From NCBI RefSeq assembly GCF_000166715.1, contig NZ_AEMI01000018.1, positions 1 through 61,606 on the forward strand: a DNA stretch of 61,606 nt, given 5' to 3'. Positions 43,318 through 57,617 of the stretch are shown here, in pieces; the first letter of the stretch is position 1; every line of letters begins with the position of its first letter. The stretch comes from Leuconostoc gelidum subsp. gelidum KCTC 3527. GTDB taxonomy: Bacteria; Bacillota; Bacilli; Lactobacillales; Lactobacillaceae. The notes beneath the pieces were generated by a model, which ran no database searches, had not been told where the DNA came from, and worked only from the letters and a program-made list of their open reading frames with translations. Position numbers and translations under genes: made by a program.

Positions 43318-43322
43318 TAAAT

Positions 43323-43619
43323 ATGACAAATCAAAACGAGATACAAAATATCACATTAGTTGATGAAAATGGGGATGAAACACTGTATGAAATACTATTC
43401 ACATTTCACTCTGATGAGTATAGCAAAGATTATATTTTGCTTGTTCCAGAGGGTGTTGAAGATGATGAGGAAGTCGACATTCAAGCCTATATCTTCAATC
43501 CCGATGAAAACGGGGAGGCCACTGAAGAAGATTTGATTCAAATAGAAGATGATAAAGAATGGGATATGGTTGAAGAAGTATTAAATACATTTTTAGATGA
43601 TGATAATAACTTTGAATAA
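43323..43619 (+). CDS. yrzB: DUF1292 family protein (YrzB)
   Basis: A 98-residue, very acidic protein of the DUF1292/UPF0473 family: ITLVDENGDETLYEILFTFH near the start, KDYILLVPEG and VDIQAYIFNPDENG in the middle and an EWDMVEEVLNTF C-terminal helix. Function unknown; it follows alaS-ireB-ruvX in many Firmicutes. Separate here by a terminator and its own -10. Its ATG lacks a Shine-Dalgarno and probably depends on the preceding leader ORF. Confidence 0.92.
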   Translation: MTNQNEIQNITLVDENGDETLYEILFTFHSDEYSKDYILLVPEGVEDDEEVDIQAYIFNPDENGEATEEDLIQIEDDKEWDMVEEVLNTFLDDDNNFE

Positions 43620-43628
43620 ATATTGAGG

Positions 43629-43648
43629 ACGCAGTTTGCGTTTTTTTT
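43629..43648 (+). terminator. Terminator after yrzB
   Basis: ACGCA/TGCGT stem (43629-43633 with 43637-43641), 3-base loop, then seven T. Confidence 0.8.
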
Positions 43649-43672
43649 GTTACAAAAATTTAACAACTTAAC

Positions 43673-43690
43673 TGCTTATCAAGTGATAAA
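43673..43690. promoter_or_regulatory. Inverted repeat upstream of the cyd operon
   Basis: TTATCA AG TGATAA is a perfect 6+6 inverted repeat about 125 bases before cydA. It could be an operator for the oxygen- or redox-responsive cyd promoter; it does not match Rex or cre consensus. Confidence 0.35.
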
Positions 43691-43722
43691 CTAGAAATTG
43701 GAGATGATACAGGGAATAAACA

Positions 43723-43749
43723 ATGTCTCTTAGTATCTTTATTAGTTAA
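43723..43749 (+). CDS. 8-residue leader ORF in the cyd leader
   Basis: AGGGA at 43711-43715 is well spaced to an ATG at 43723 that reads MSLSIFIS then TAA. It precedes cydA by about 60 bases. May be a leader peptide or chance. Confidence 0.25.
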   Translation: MSLSIFIS

Positions 43750-43810
43750 AAATGAATGATGAGTTACTTTTCAGTAAAGATAAGCGCTGGTCATAACTTT
43801 GGAGGAACGC

Positions 43811-45283
43811 ATGGTTACATTAGTAGGCATCCTGGATTTAGCAAGATTTCAGTTTGCAATGACAACGATATTTCACTTTTTTTTCGTACCAATGTCAATT
43901 GGTTTGGGTGTTGTGGTATCGGTTATGGAAACATTGTATGTCATCAAAAAGGATGAGATGTACAAAAAAATGGCACAGTTTTGGGGCAAAATATTTTTAC
44001 TGAGTTTTGCCGTTGGTGTTGTGACAGGTCTAATTCAAGAGTTTCAATTTGGTATGAATTGGTCTGCGTATTCAAGATATGTCGGAGATATATTTGGTTC
44101 GTTGTTAGCCATAGAAGCCTTAGTGGCGTTCTTTGCCGAATCAACGTTTATTGGTTTATGGTCATTTACATGGGATCGGTTTAAGCCTGGTGTCCATGTT
44201 TTGTTTATTTGGATAACAACCATTGGATCTGCGATATCATCGCTTTGGATTTTGGCTGCAAACTCATTCATGCAAAATCCTGTTGGTTATGCCATTGATA
44301 ATCACATGGGACGTGCCCAGCTAGTTAGTTTTGGTGCGTTACTCAAAAATAAACAATTATGGGTTCAATTTCCACACGTAGTTGTTGGGACACTAGTTAC
44401 AGCCGGTTTCTTGGTTGCTGGGATGTCCGCATTTAAATTATTAAATTTGAAAAAAGGTGATAGCCAAATACTGTTTTTCCGGAAATCAATTAATATTGCC
44501 TTGATTATTGGTATGATTGGGATAGCTGGTGCACTAGTGACGGGTGATCGGCATGCTTTTGATTTACAATCTATGCAACCTATGAAGTATGCAGCGATGG
44601 AAGGTGTCGATGAAACAATTAAATCATCTGACAGAAAAGACAAAGCTCAGCCATGGTCGCTCATCTCTGTTACGAATCCCGATACACACAAGGTTATTGC
44701 AAAGATAGAAATACCATATGTATTATCAATCTTGGGCCATCATTCATTAACCGGTGGCGATACAGTTGGGACGACAGAACTTGAAAAGCAATTCCAAAAG
44801 AAATATGGCAAAACACATGGTGACATAAAAAATTATTATGTGCCTGAAAATACATTGTTTTATGCATTTCGTGTGATGGCCGTTGGTGCTGGTGGCTTAC
44901 TCATGTTAGCAGTTGTTGCCTTGTGGATGAACCGTAAAAAATCTCAACTTATTTTGACGCAGCGTTGGTTTTTGTGGATTTTAGGTATTTGCATTTACGT
45001 ACCGTTTGCGATAAACACTGCTGGCTGGTTGGTCACAGAGCTCGGTCGTTATCCATGGGTTGTTTATGGCTTAATGCCAATTAGTGATGCTGTTTCACCA
45101 AATGTTTCGGTAGCCTCGCTCTTGATCTCAAATATTATATACTTTTTGACTTTTGCAGTAATTGGTGGTGTGATGGTTTGGTTAGCACGTAGAACATTAC
45201 ATGCAGGACCATATGCTGAAGAGGAGGCACAGTTGTCACAAAGTGATCCTTATAGTCATTTATCAGAAGGGAGTGAAGCTTAA
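43811..45283 (+). CDS. cydA: Cytochrome bd ubiquinol/menaquinol oxidase subunit I
   Basis: A 490-residue membrane protein with about 9 helices. The heme ligand His22 in IFHFFFVPMSIGLG, the second His in WVQFPHVVVGT (heme b558) and Met in FYAFRVMAVGAGG are present; the quinol-site motif reads GRYPW. The short Q-loop (HSLTGG...ENTLFYAF region) is of Gram-positive type. With CydB it reduces O2 with quinol electrons; lactic acid bacteria usually need supplied heme and menaquinone. The ATG at 43811 has GGAGG at 43801; the earlier TTG is part of that ribosome binding site. Confidence 0.97.
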   Translation: MVTLVGILDLARFQFAMTTIFHFFFVPMSIGLGVVVSVMETLYVIKKDEMYKKMAQFWGKIFLLSFAVGVVTGLIQEFQFGMNWSAYSRYVGDIFGSLLAIEALVAFFAESTFIGLWSFTWDRFKPGVHVLFIWITTIGSAISSLWILAANSFMQNPVGYAIDNHMGRAQLVSFGALLKNKQLWVQFPHVVVGTLVTAGFLVAGMSAFKLLNLKKGDSQILFFRKSINIALIIGMIGIAGALVTGDRHAFDLQSMQPMKYAAMEGVDETIKSSDRKDKAQPWSLISVTNPDTHKVIAKIEIPYVLSILGHHSLTGGDTVGTTELEKQFQKKYGKTHGDIKNYYVPENTLFYAFRVMAVGAGGLLMLAVVALWMNRKKSQLILTQRWFLWILGICIYVPFAINTAGWLVTELGRYPWVVYGLMPISDAVSPNVSVASLLISNIIYFLTFAVIGGVMVWLARRTLHAGPYAEEEAQLSQSDPYSHLSEGSEA

Positions 45284-46296
45284 TGAGTACTTTGGAAATT
45301 GTTTGGTTTGTTTTGATTGGTATTTTATGGGCAGGCTTCTTCTTTTTAGAAGGTTTTGATTTCGGTATTGGGATGCAATTTGTTCTTAATGCGCGTGACC
45401 AAAAAGATCGTGACGCTTTGTATCAAGCTATTGGTCCAAACTGGGATGCAAACGAAGTGTGGTTAGTTACTGCTGGGGGTGCCATGTTTGCAGCTTTTCC
45501 ATTTTGGTATGCCTCTTTGTTCTCGGGATTTTATTTAATGCTATTTATTGTTTTATTATCATTAATTTATCGTGGTGTGTCATTTGAGTTTCGTGAGCAA
45601 ATGCCAACGATTCAAGGTACGCAACTTTGGGAACGTTTAATTGCACTAACTTCATTTTTAGTACCGTTCTTCTTAGGCATGATTTTCACCGCTATGGTGT
45701 CTGGGACACCAATAGATGCTCAGGGTAATTTATCGGCAGGATTTTTTGATTATGTGACACCCTTTACATTAGTTGGTGGTGTGGCAGTATCGTTAATGAG
45801 TTATGTGCACGGTTTAAATTACACACGATTGCGTATAGATGGTCCGTTACGTAAGCGGGCAATGACACAGTTGAAATATTTGTATCCGATTTTATTAGCT
45901 GGTGAGGCGTTGTTTGCCGTATTGTTGTTTTTCTACACAGATTTTATACAAACTAAAACAATATTAATACTTATTCTTTTGTTAACACTTGTTTTGACGA
46001 CTGTCATAGGTTGGGTATTAGCTGTGAAAAAACAGCAGGAAATTGTACCATTTATCTTGTCGGGTCTAGCATTAATTGAAGTTGTTGTGTTACTATTTGC
46101 CGGACTATTTCCACGCGTGATGGTGGCTAACAATCCATTACACACATTAAAGATTGTGACGACATCATCTTCTGCTTATACATTAAAGGTCATGACCATT
46201 GTTGTGTTAATAGCGTTGCCCATCACACTCGGTTATCAAATTTGGAGCTTCTGGGTTTTCCGTAAACGCATTGTGTCACACAAAGTGGTAGAATAA
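45283..46296 (+). CDS. cydB: Cytochrome bd oxidase subunit II
   Basis: A 337-residue membrane protein with about 8-9 helices, beginning STLEIVWFVLIGILWAGFFFLEGFDFGIGMQ (the typical CydB first helix with the Asp/Glu quinone/proton residues) and containing GPNWDANEVWLVTAGGAMFAAFP. It pairs with CydA. It starts on the last base of the cydA stop (TAATG), giving translational coupling. A partial terminator hairpin follows before cydD. Confidence 0.96.
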   Translation: MSTLEIVWFVLIGILWAGFFFLEGFDFGIGMQFVLNARDQKDRDALYQAIGPNWDANEVWLVTAGGAMFAAFPFWYASLFSGFYLMLFIVLLSLIYRGVSFEFREQMPTIQGTQLWERLIALTSFLVPFFLGMIFTAMVSGTPIDAQGNLSAGFFDYVTPFTLVGGVAVSLMSYVHGLNYTRLRIDGPLRKRAMTQLKYLYPILLAGEALFAVLLFFYTDFIQTKTILILILLLTLVLTTVIGWVLAVKKQQEIVPFILSGLALIEVVVLLFAGLFPRVMVANNPLHTLKIVTTSSSAYTLKVMTIVVLIALPITLGYQIWSFWVFRKRIVSHKVVE

Positions 46297-46303
46297 AATT
46301 AGC

Positions 46304-46336
46304 AAAAACGTTTACAATTGTATGTAGGCGTTTTTT
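46304..46336 (+). terminator. Weak terminator between cydB and cydD
   Basis: AAAAACG/CGTTTTT outer stem (46304-46310 with 46329-46335) with a small inner TAC/GTA stem, then TATTTT. Likely partial, lowering cydDC relative to cydAB. Confidence 0.55.
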
Positions 46337-46406
46337 ATTTTAAAATATGTTCAGTATATCAAAAGGTTTTTAAAATTAACATCAATAGATGTAGGAATAA
46401 AGTAAA

Positions 46407-48125
46407 ATGATAGACAAAAGACTTTTTAAACTTGAAGGTATCATAAGTACGCTAATTGTACTTGTGTTTATGACCGGGATTCAAGGTTTGGCAATCTTGG
46501 CACAAGGTATATTTCTGGCAAGAGCCATTGTTGATTTCTGGCAAAATAAATTATCATCTGAAACGAGCCTTAACATTGCTTTATTTGCGCTAGCTTTTTT
46601 TGTACGACAACTTTTAGTTGTTATAAAAAATAAATATATGGCAGTTTATGCTGACAAAGCAGTTGAGACTTATCGTATTAAACTGTTAGAAAAATATACA
46701 GAGATAGGATCGACTATAATTGCTGATCAAGGAACAGGCAATGCGGTGACAACCCTTGGTGTTGGTTTAGATAATGTTAAAAATTATTTTCAACTTTTAT
46801 TGATTAAGGTATTTGATTTAAGCATCATTCCTTGGTTGATTTTAATGTATATTTTGTATACTAAATGGGAACAGGGACTGTTTTTACTGTTAATTTTTCC
46901 AGTTGTAATTATCTTCTTTGTCATTTTAGGTTTGGCAGCACAAAGCAAAGCGGATGCGGAGTTTGTTAACTTTAAAAATTTAAATAATCGTTTTGTTGAT
47001 GCATTACGTGGTTTACCAACTTTAAAACAACTTGGATTGGCAGATCAGTATAGTGATGAAATTTATCAAATATCGGAAGATTATCGAAAAACAACTATGC
47101 GGACACTACGAATTGCAATGACTTCAACTTTTGCTTTAGATTTTTTTACGACACTTTCCATTGCCGTTGTTGCTGTTTTTTTAGGATTTGATTTGTTGAA
47201 TGGTGTGATGACACTTTTACCTGCTTTAACAATATTAATTCTAGCCCCAGAGTACTTTTTACCATTGCGCAATTTTTCTGATGATTATCATGCGACATTA
47301 AATGGTAAAAATGCTTTAACTGATGTGTTATCAATGATTGATAGACCGACAATTAAAGATCAAGATAAATTGACGTTAACGACATGGCATAATCAGGCAC
47401 AATTAACTTTAGCACATGTTGATTTTTCCTATAGTGAACAAGCTGTTTTAAAAGATATTAATATACAAGTTACAGGTTATCAAAAAATTGCCGTCGTGGG
47501 CGAAAGTGGTTCAGGCAAGTCAACTTTGCTTAATATTATAAGTGGCTTTTTATTACCAACTGGTGGACAAATTAATGTCGCGAATCAAGCAATTCCGCAT
47601 TTAGCCCAAGTAGATTGGCAGAAGCAATTCTTTTATATGCCACAGCATCCTTATATTTTCCATGATACGCTCAGAGAAAACATAACGTTTTACGCGAAAA
47701 ATGTAACGGATGAAAAAATAAAGATTGCTACGCAAAAAGCCGGGTTAACTGAACTTGTTAACGAATTGCCAGAAGGTTTGGATAGTATTGTTGGTGAAAG
47801 TGGTCGACAGGTTTCTGGTGGGCAAGCACAAAGAATAGCATTAGCAAGAATGTTATTAGATGATCAGCGAAAAATTTTATTCTTTGACGAACCAACTGCA
47901 CACCTTGATATTGAAACTGAATATGATTTAAAACAGACCATGGCACCGATTTTGTCTTCACATTTGGTATTTTTTGCAACACACCGGCTTCATTGGTTAG
48001 ATCAAATGGATTATGTTTTAGTGATGCGGCATGGCAAAATAGTAGAACAAGGTGAACCACAACAATTGTTAGCCGACGGGCACAGCCAATTAAATCAATT
48101 ACGTCATGACTTAGGAAGTGTATAG
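46407..48125 (+). CDS. cydD: Thiol reductant ABC exporter subunit CydD
   Basis: A 572-residue half-transporter: six membrane helices in residues 1-300 and an ATPase domain with Walker A GESGSGKST (about residue 367), the signature VSGGQAQRIALAR, Walker B KILFFDEPTAHLD and the switch His in ATHRLHW. With CydC it exports cysteine/glutathione-type thiols needed for cytochrome bd assembly. An in-frame TTG/ATG set upstream is absent; AGGAATAAAG precedes the ATG. Its stop overlaps the GTG of cydC. Confidence 0.95.
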   Translation: MIDKRLFKLEGIISTLIVLVFMTGIQGLAILAQGIFLARAIVDFWQNKLSSETSLNIALFALAFFVRQLLVVIKNKYMAVYADKAVETYRIKLLEKYTEIGSTIIADQGTGNAVTTLGVGLDNVKNYFQLLLIKVFDLSIIPWLILMYILYTKWEQGLFLLLIFPVVIIFFVILGLAAQSKADAEFVNFKNLNNRFVDALRGLPTLKQLGLADQYSDEIYQISEDYRKTTMRTLRIAMTSTFALDFFTTLSIAVVAVFLGFDLLNGVMTLLPALTILILAPEYFLPLRNFSDDYHATLNGKNALTDVLSMIDRPTIKDQDKLTLTTWHNQAQLTLAHVDFSYSEQAVLKDINIQVTGYQKIAVVGESGSGKSTLLNIISGFLLPTGGQINVANQAIPHLAQVDWQKQFFYMPQHPYIFHDTLRENITFYAKNVTDEKIKIATQKAGLTELVNELPEGLDSIVGESGRQVSGGQAQRIALARMLLDDQRKILFFDEPTAHLDIETEYDLKQTMAPILSSHLVFFATHRLHWLDQMDYVLVMRHGKIVEQGEPQQLLADGHSQLNQLRHDLGSV

Positions 48126-49852
48126 TGAATAAGATAAAGCATTTATTAGCACGTGATCAATGGATTGTACCTTTTTTGAAGACACAAAAATCAGGTTTTT
48201 TTTGGTCGATATTGCTAAATTTATTAACAATAGTAGCCGCCAGTGCGTTAATGTTTGTTTCCGGTTACTTGATATCACGAGCAGCGCAACGCCCTGATAA
48301 TATCTTGTTGATTTATGTGCCTATTGTGCTAACGCGTGCTTTTGGTATTGCACGTCCGATTTTTCGTTATGCACAGCGGCTAGTATCACATAATTGGGTA
48401 TTACGCTTTGTTTCAAAGTCTCGTCAACGTCTCTACGAAAGTGTTGCTAGTACAGCGAGCAGTATTCGTGGACGATTCCAAACAGGCGAAGTTTTAAGTT
48501 TACTGGCAGATGATTTAGATCAGTTACAGAACTTGTATTTAAGAACATTATTTCCATTAGGTACCGGTTTATTAGTATATTTATTTGTTAGCGTAGCTGT
48601 TGGTACTGTTAATTGGCTATTTATGCTGTGGTGGTTAGTCATGCTGACTATCATTATGATTATTGTGCCTACGATGAGTTTTTTGATGAATCGGGCGCGG
48701 GTGCACAAACAAAAGCAATTACAGTCGCAATTATATACTGATGCAACTGATGCTGTGTTGGGCTTACAGGATTGGGTATTATCAGGTCGACAAAAAGATC
48801 TCGTGGCGCAACAAGGCTATATCATGGCTAATTTGGCGAGAACAAAAAATGCTGGTATGACATTTGGGTGGTGGCGTGATTTTGTGCTTCAAATATTAGT
48901 TTTAATTTTGGTGATCACTACCTTAACATGTGTCGGTTGGCAATTCAAAAATAATCACATGGCGGTTAATTTCATTGCTGCCTTTACATTGGCAATATTT
49001 CCCCTTGTTGATGATTTTATTGGGGTCAACCAAGGTGTTAGTGAGGCGTCTTTTTATGAGGATAGCATTGAACGTTTGAATACCTTGCCACTCCCAGAAA
49101 CAAGTCAAATTAAAGCTGAAAAATTAAATGATACAACAGTGGTTTTGAATCATGTCACTTTTAAATATGATAACAAAAAAATTATTGATGAAGTAGATTT
49201 GGTCGTTCATCCAGGTGAGAAAATAGCATTATTAGGGCGATCTGGTTCTGGGAAAACAACACTCTTAAAATTAATCGCCGCAGATATTGCGCCGCTGTCT
49301 GGTAGCATCACCATTGGGAACCAACCAGTTAGTAAATTACAACATCAATTATCAACACTCGTTGCTGTATTAGATCAACAATCCTATTTATTTAACACGT
49401 CAATTTTAAATAATGTGCGCATGGGTAATATAAAAGCCACAGATGATCAGGTGAAATTGGCGATTAAACAAACCGGTTTGCAGCCTCTAATTGACAGTTT
49501 ACCAAATGGGTATGAGACACAAATGCAAGAGGCAGGAGCTAGATTTTCAGGTGGTGAACAACAACGTTTTGCTTTAGCTCGTATATTGTTACAAGATGCG
49601 CCCATTGTTATTTTAGACGAACCAACTGTGAGTTTGGATCCAAAAACTGAATATGATGTGTTAACACAAATTTTTAAAGTATTACAAAACCGAACAATTA
49701 TTTGGGTAACGCATCATTTAACAGGTATTGATTATGTAGATCAGGCATATTTTTTGGAAAAGGGCCGATTTGTACTGGCGGACACGCCTAAAAATTTGCG
49801 TAAAACATCAGCGCACTTTCAACAATTATTAGCAATGGATGGCATTAATTAA
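48125..49852 (+). CDS. cydC: Thiol reductant ABC exporter subunit CydC
   Basis: A 575-residue half-transporter starting with GTG that overlaps the cydD stop (TAGTG). Six helices, then an ATPase with Walker A GRSGSGKTT, signature FSGGEQQRFALAR, Walker B IVILDEPTVSLD and VTHHLTG. Heterodimer partner of CydD. Its stop overlaps the start of the next gene (TAATG), so the GH73 gene is part of the same operon. Confidence 0.95.
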   Translation: MNKIKHLLARDQWIVPFLKTQKSGFFWSILLNLLTIVAASALMFVSGYLISRAAQRPDNILLIYVPIVLTRAFGIARPIFRYAQRLVSHNWVLRFVSKSRQRLYESVASTASSIRGRFQTGEVLSLLADDLDQLQNLYLRTLFPLGTGLLVYLFVSVAVGTVNWLFMLWWLVMLTIIMIIVPTMSFLMNRARVHKQKQLQSQLYTDATDAVLGLQDWVLSGRQKDLVAQQGYIMANLARTKNAGMTFGWWRDFVLQILVLILVITTLTCVGWQFKNNHMAVNFIAAFTLAIFPLVDDFIGVNQGVSEASFYEDSIERLNTLPLPETSQIKAEKLNDTTVVLNHVTFKYDNKKIIDEVDLVVHPGEKIALLGRSGSGKTTLLKLIAADIAPLSGSITIGNQPVSKLQHQLSTLVAVLDQQSYLFNTSILNNVRMGNIKATDDQVKLAIKQTGLQPLIDSLPNGYETQMQEAGARFSGGEQQRFALARILLQDAPIVILDEPTVSLDPKTEYDVLTQIFKVLQNRTIIWVTHHLTGIDYVDQAYFLEKGRFVLADTPKNLRKTSAHFQQLLAMDGIN

Positions 49853-50484
49853 TGGCAAAAAAAAGAAAAAGACGTACAAAAAAAAGATTATTAAAATTAA
49901 ATTTATGGCTATGGGTGAGTAGTATTTTAATTATAGCAATTGGTGCCACTTTTTGGTCGCAAACGCTTATTTATGATAAGCAACAACCCACAAGTCAAGA
50001 TGCAGTACGTCAACAAAAAATTGATTGGATTAATCAACTGGCGCCGTATGCTAGACAAATGCAAGAAAAGTATGGTGTTATTGCGTCGATTAGTATTGCG
50101 CAAGCCATTTTGGAATCGGATTGGCATACATCAACATTGGCAACACAATACAATAATTTATACGGTATTAAGGCTGATGCGAATCAAAAAAGTGTTGTTT
50201 TACCAACACAAGAATTTGAAAACGGCCAGTGGGTAACAATTCAAGGTCGTTTTGCAGCCTATGATACATGGCAAGCGAGCATGAAATCACATGCAAAACT
50301 GCTGTATCATGGAACGAGTTGGAATACTGCGCAATATCAACATGTCTTACAAGCGCGTGATTATAAATCAGCAGCTCAGGCATTAACCCAAGATGGTTAT
50401 GCCACTGATCCGATGTATGCAAAAAAATTAATTGCGATTATTCAAGAATGGCAATTATCGCGTTTTGATATACCAAAAAAGTAA
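49852..50484 (+). CDS. Membrane-anchored GH73 endo-beta-N-acetylglucosaminidase
   Basis: A 210-residue protein: very basic N-terminus (KKRKRRTKKR), one membrane anchor (about 16-36, Leu/Trp/Ile-rich), then a glycoside hydrolase 73 domain with SISIAQAILESDWHTSTLA (catalytic Glu about residue 88), NNLYGIKA and YDTWQASMKSHAKLLYHG. It should cut between N-acetylglucosamine and N-acetylmuramic acid in peptidoglycan, outside the membrane, with no binding repeats. It is coupled to cydC by a TAATG overlap. Why a wall hydrolase sits in the cyd operon is unclear. Confidence 0.9.
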   Translation: MAKKRKRRTKKRLLKLNLWLWVSSILIIAIGATFWSQTLIYDKQQPTSQDAVRQQKIDWINQLAPYARQMQEKYGVIASISIAQAILESDWHTSTLATQYNNLYGIKADANQKSVVLPTQEFENGQWVTIQGRFAAYDTWQASMKSHAKLLYHGTSWNTAQYQHVLQARDYKSAAQALTQDGYATDPMYAKKLIAIIQEWQLSRFDIPKK

Positions 50485-50507
50485 ACGAGAGTTATCTCGT
50501 TTTTTTA
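50483..50507 (+). terminator. Terminator of the cyd-GH73 operon
   Basis: AAACGAGA/TCTCGTTT stem (50483-50490 with 50495-50502), GTTA loop, then T's. It starts within the GH73 stop codon region. Confidence 0.85.
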
Positions 50508-50517
50508 TTTTTTATAG

Positions 50518-50531
50518 CGAACTGATGTTCG
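50518..50531. promoter_or_regulatory. Perfect LexA/SOS box before pcrA
   Basis: CGAACTGATGTTCG matches the Gram-positive LexA (DinR) consensus CGAACN4GTTCG at every fixed base and extends to a 12 bp inverted repeat with flanks TTTATAG/CTATAAA. It occupies the -35 area of the pcrA promoter. Confidence 0.85.
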
Positions 50532-50540
50532 CTATAAAAT

Positions 50541-50550
50541 CTGGTATAAT
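50541..50550 (+). promoter_or_regulatory. Extended -10 promoter of pcrA
   Basis: TGG directly followed by TATAAT (50545-50550), with no good -35 because the SOS box lies there. Start about 50557; AGGAG is at about 50574. Confidence 0.75.
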
Positions 50551-50583
50551 ATGTAGAAGTTAATTAACACTTTAGGAGCACAC

Positions 50584-56057
<5,474 letters not shown>

Positions 56058-56059
<2 letters not shown>

Positions 56060-56081
56060 GCATAGTACGCTATGCTTTTTT
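56058..56081 (+). terminator. Terminator of the pcrA-ligA-camS operon
   Basis: AAGCATAG/CTATGCTT stem (56058-56065 with 56070-56077) with TACG loop then TTTTTT; it begins in the camS stop codon. Confidence 0.85.
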
Positions 56082-56107
56082 GTATATATGCATAAAAATG
56101 GTATAAT
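56080..56107 (+). promoter_or_regulatory. xseA promoter predicting a leaderless mRNA
   Basis: TTGTAT (56080-56085), 16 bases, extended -10 TGG TATAAT (56102-56107), then six bases to the ATG at 56114. No Shine-Dalgarno. The predicted start of transcription is the A of the start codon. Confidence 0.75.
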
Positions 56108-56113
56108 TTAACT

Positions 56114-57400
56114 ATGTCTGAAACAAAAAAATATTTGACAATTAGCGCATTAACTAGCTATTTAAAACGTAAATTTGATGCCGATCCTTACTTAGAAAAA
56201 GTTTATCTTACAGGCGAAATTTCTAATATGGGTCGACGTCGTGGACGACACTTGTATTTTTCAATGAAGGATCCAAATGGTGGCGCTGTTATTTCTGCTG
56301 CGATGTTTTCTTACGCTAACCGTTTGAAATTTGAACCAGAAGAAGGTATGAAAATTAATGCCATCGGTCGCGTTCAGATATACGAACCAAGTGGGACCTA
56401 TTCAATTATATTGGAACAAATGGCACCAGATGGCATTGGTGAATTGTTTTTGGCGTATGAACAGTTGAAAAATAAATTATCTCAAGAGGGATTATTTGAT
56501 CTACCCAAAAAGAAGCTGCCGATATTTCCAAAAAAAATTGCTGTTGTCACGTCACCAACTGGTGCTGTCATTGAAGATATTGCACGTACTGTACAAAGAA
56601 GATATCCAAGTGCTCAGATTGTTCTTTTCCCCGCAGTGGTACAGGGTGAAAAGGCAGCGGCGACAATTATTCAACAAATTTTACGTATTGATGAGTCAGG
56701 AGACTACGACACCTTGATTGTGGGTCGAGGTGGTGGCTCAATAGAAGACTTATGGGCATTTAATGATGAAAAATTAGCACGTGTAATTGCTGCAGCGCAG
56801 GTACCAATTATCAGTTCTGTTGGGCATGAAACAGATAATACGCTGGTCGATTTTGTTGCTGATCAACGTGCTGCTACACCGACAGCTGCTGCAGAATTAT
56901 CGACACCCGTTACTCTAGAACAAGTGATTAGCCGTTTAAATGAGTTGCAGATACGATTGAATTTACGCATGAAGCAACTGGTGGATGTCCGTCGTCAACG
57001 CGTTGAACGTGTTACGCAGCATATTATTTTTCAGCAACCAGATCGATTGTATACAGGGTATAATCAACGTGTTGACCAATTATGCCATACGTTAACACAA
57101 GTCTTACAACAGCGCCTTAAAACAACTAAACACCAGTTGATGATTCTTGTTCAAAGACAACTACAAGCTAGACAATTATTGTTGCGACAGCCCCAGGAAC
57201 AAGTACAACTCATGGCAGCAAAATTAGATTTAGTCAGTCCACTGAAAATATTAAAGCGTGGCTATGTTCTCATTGAAAAGGACTCACAGGTGGTACGCAC
57301 GATTAATGATATTCAGAAAAACGATACGATCGACTTGCGTTTTTCTGATGGTATGGCAAAAGCTAAAATTATAGAAACGAGTGATTTGAAAAATGAGTGA
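56114..57400 (+). CDS. xseA: Exodeoxyribonuclease VII large subunit
   Basis: A 428-residue nuclease subunit: N-terminal OB fold ([27 protein letters not shown]), catalytic domain with [33 protein letters not shown] and the [29 protein letters not shown] stretch (about 235-265), then a long coiled-coil. It degrades single-stranded DNA to oligonucleotides with XseB. The start is set by family N-termini and by the -10 box six bases upstream. First gene of the xseA-xseB-ispA-tlyA-argR-recN run, each overlapping or nearly so. Confidence 0.96.
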   Translation: MSETKKYLTISALTSYLKRKFDADPYLEKVYLTGEISNMGRRRGRHLYFSMKDPNGGAVISAAMFSYANRLKFEPEEGMKINAIGRVQIYEPSGTYSIILEQMAPDGIGELFLAYEQLKNKLSQEGLFDLPKKKLPIFPKKIAVVTSPTGAVIEDIARTVQRRYPSAQIVLFPAVVQGEKAAATIIQQILRIDESGDYDTLIVGRGGGSIEDLWAFNDEKLARVIAAAQVPIISSVGHETDNTLVDFVADQRAATPTAAAELSTPVTLEQVISRLNELQIRLNLRMKQLVDVRRQRVERVTQHIIFQQPDRLYTGYNQRVDQLCHTLTQVLQQRLKTTKHQLMILVQRQLQARQLLLRQPQEQVQLMAAKLDLVSPLKILKRGYVLIEKDSQVVRTINDIQKNDTIDLRFSDGMAKAKIIETSDLKNE

Positions 57401-57617
57401 AACGAAGACATTTGAAGAAAAATTACAACAATTAGAAGATATTGTAAGCCAACTTGAAAAAGGTGATAGGCCCTTAGAAGGTGCCTTGGCTGACTTTCAA
57501 AACGGTGTTGGCTTAGTGAAAGAGCTACAAGGCACTTTAAAAAATGCAGAACAGACGTTAGCAAAAGTAATGGCTGATAGCAATGAATTGACTGATTTGG
57601 AACAAACCAATGACTAA
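57393..57617 (+). CDS. xseB: Exodeoxyribonuclease VII small subunit
   Basis: A 74-residue helical protein with the family motif [27 protein letters not shown] followed by [15 protein letters not shown] and a helical tail. It forms the stalk with XseA. It overlaps xseA by 8 bases and ispA by 8 bases, strongly implying translational coupling of all three. Confidence 0.95.
   Translation: MSETKTFEEKLQQLEDIVSQLEKGDRPLEGALADFQNGVGLVKELQGTLKNAEQTLAKVMADSNELTDLEQTND

Noticed and set aside
46304-46318. cre site after cydB (AAAAACGTTTACA)
   Set aside because: Only the right half fits consensus; it is better explained as part of the terminator hairpin.
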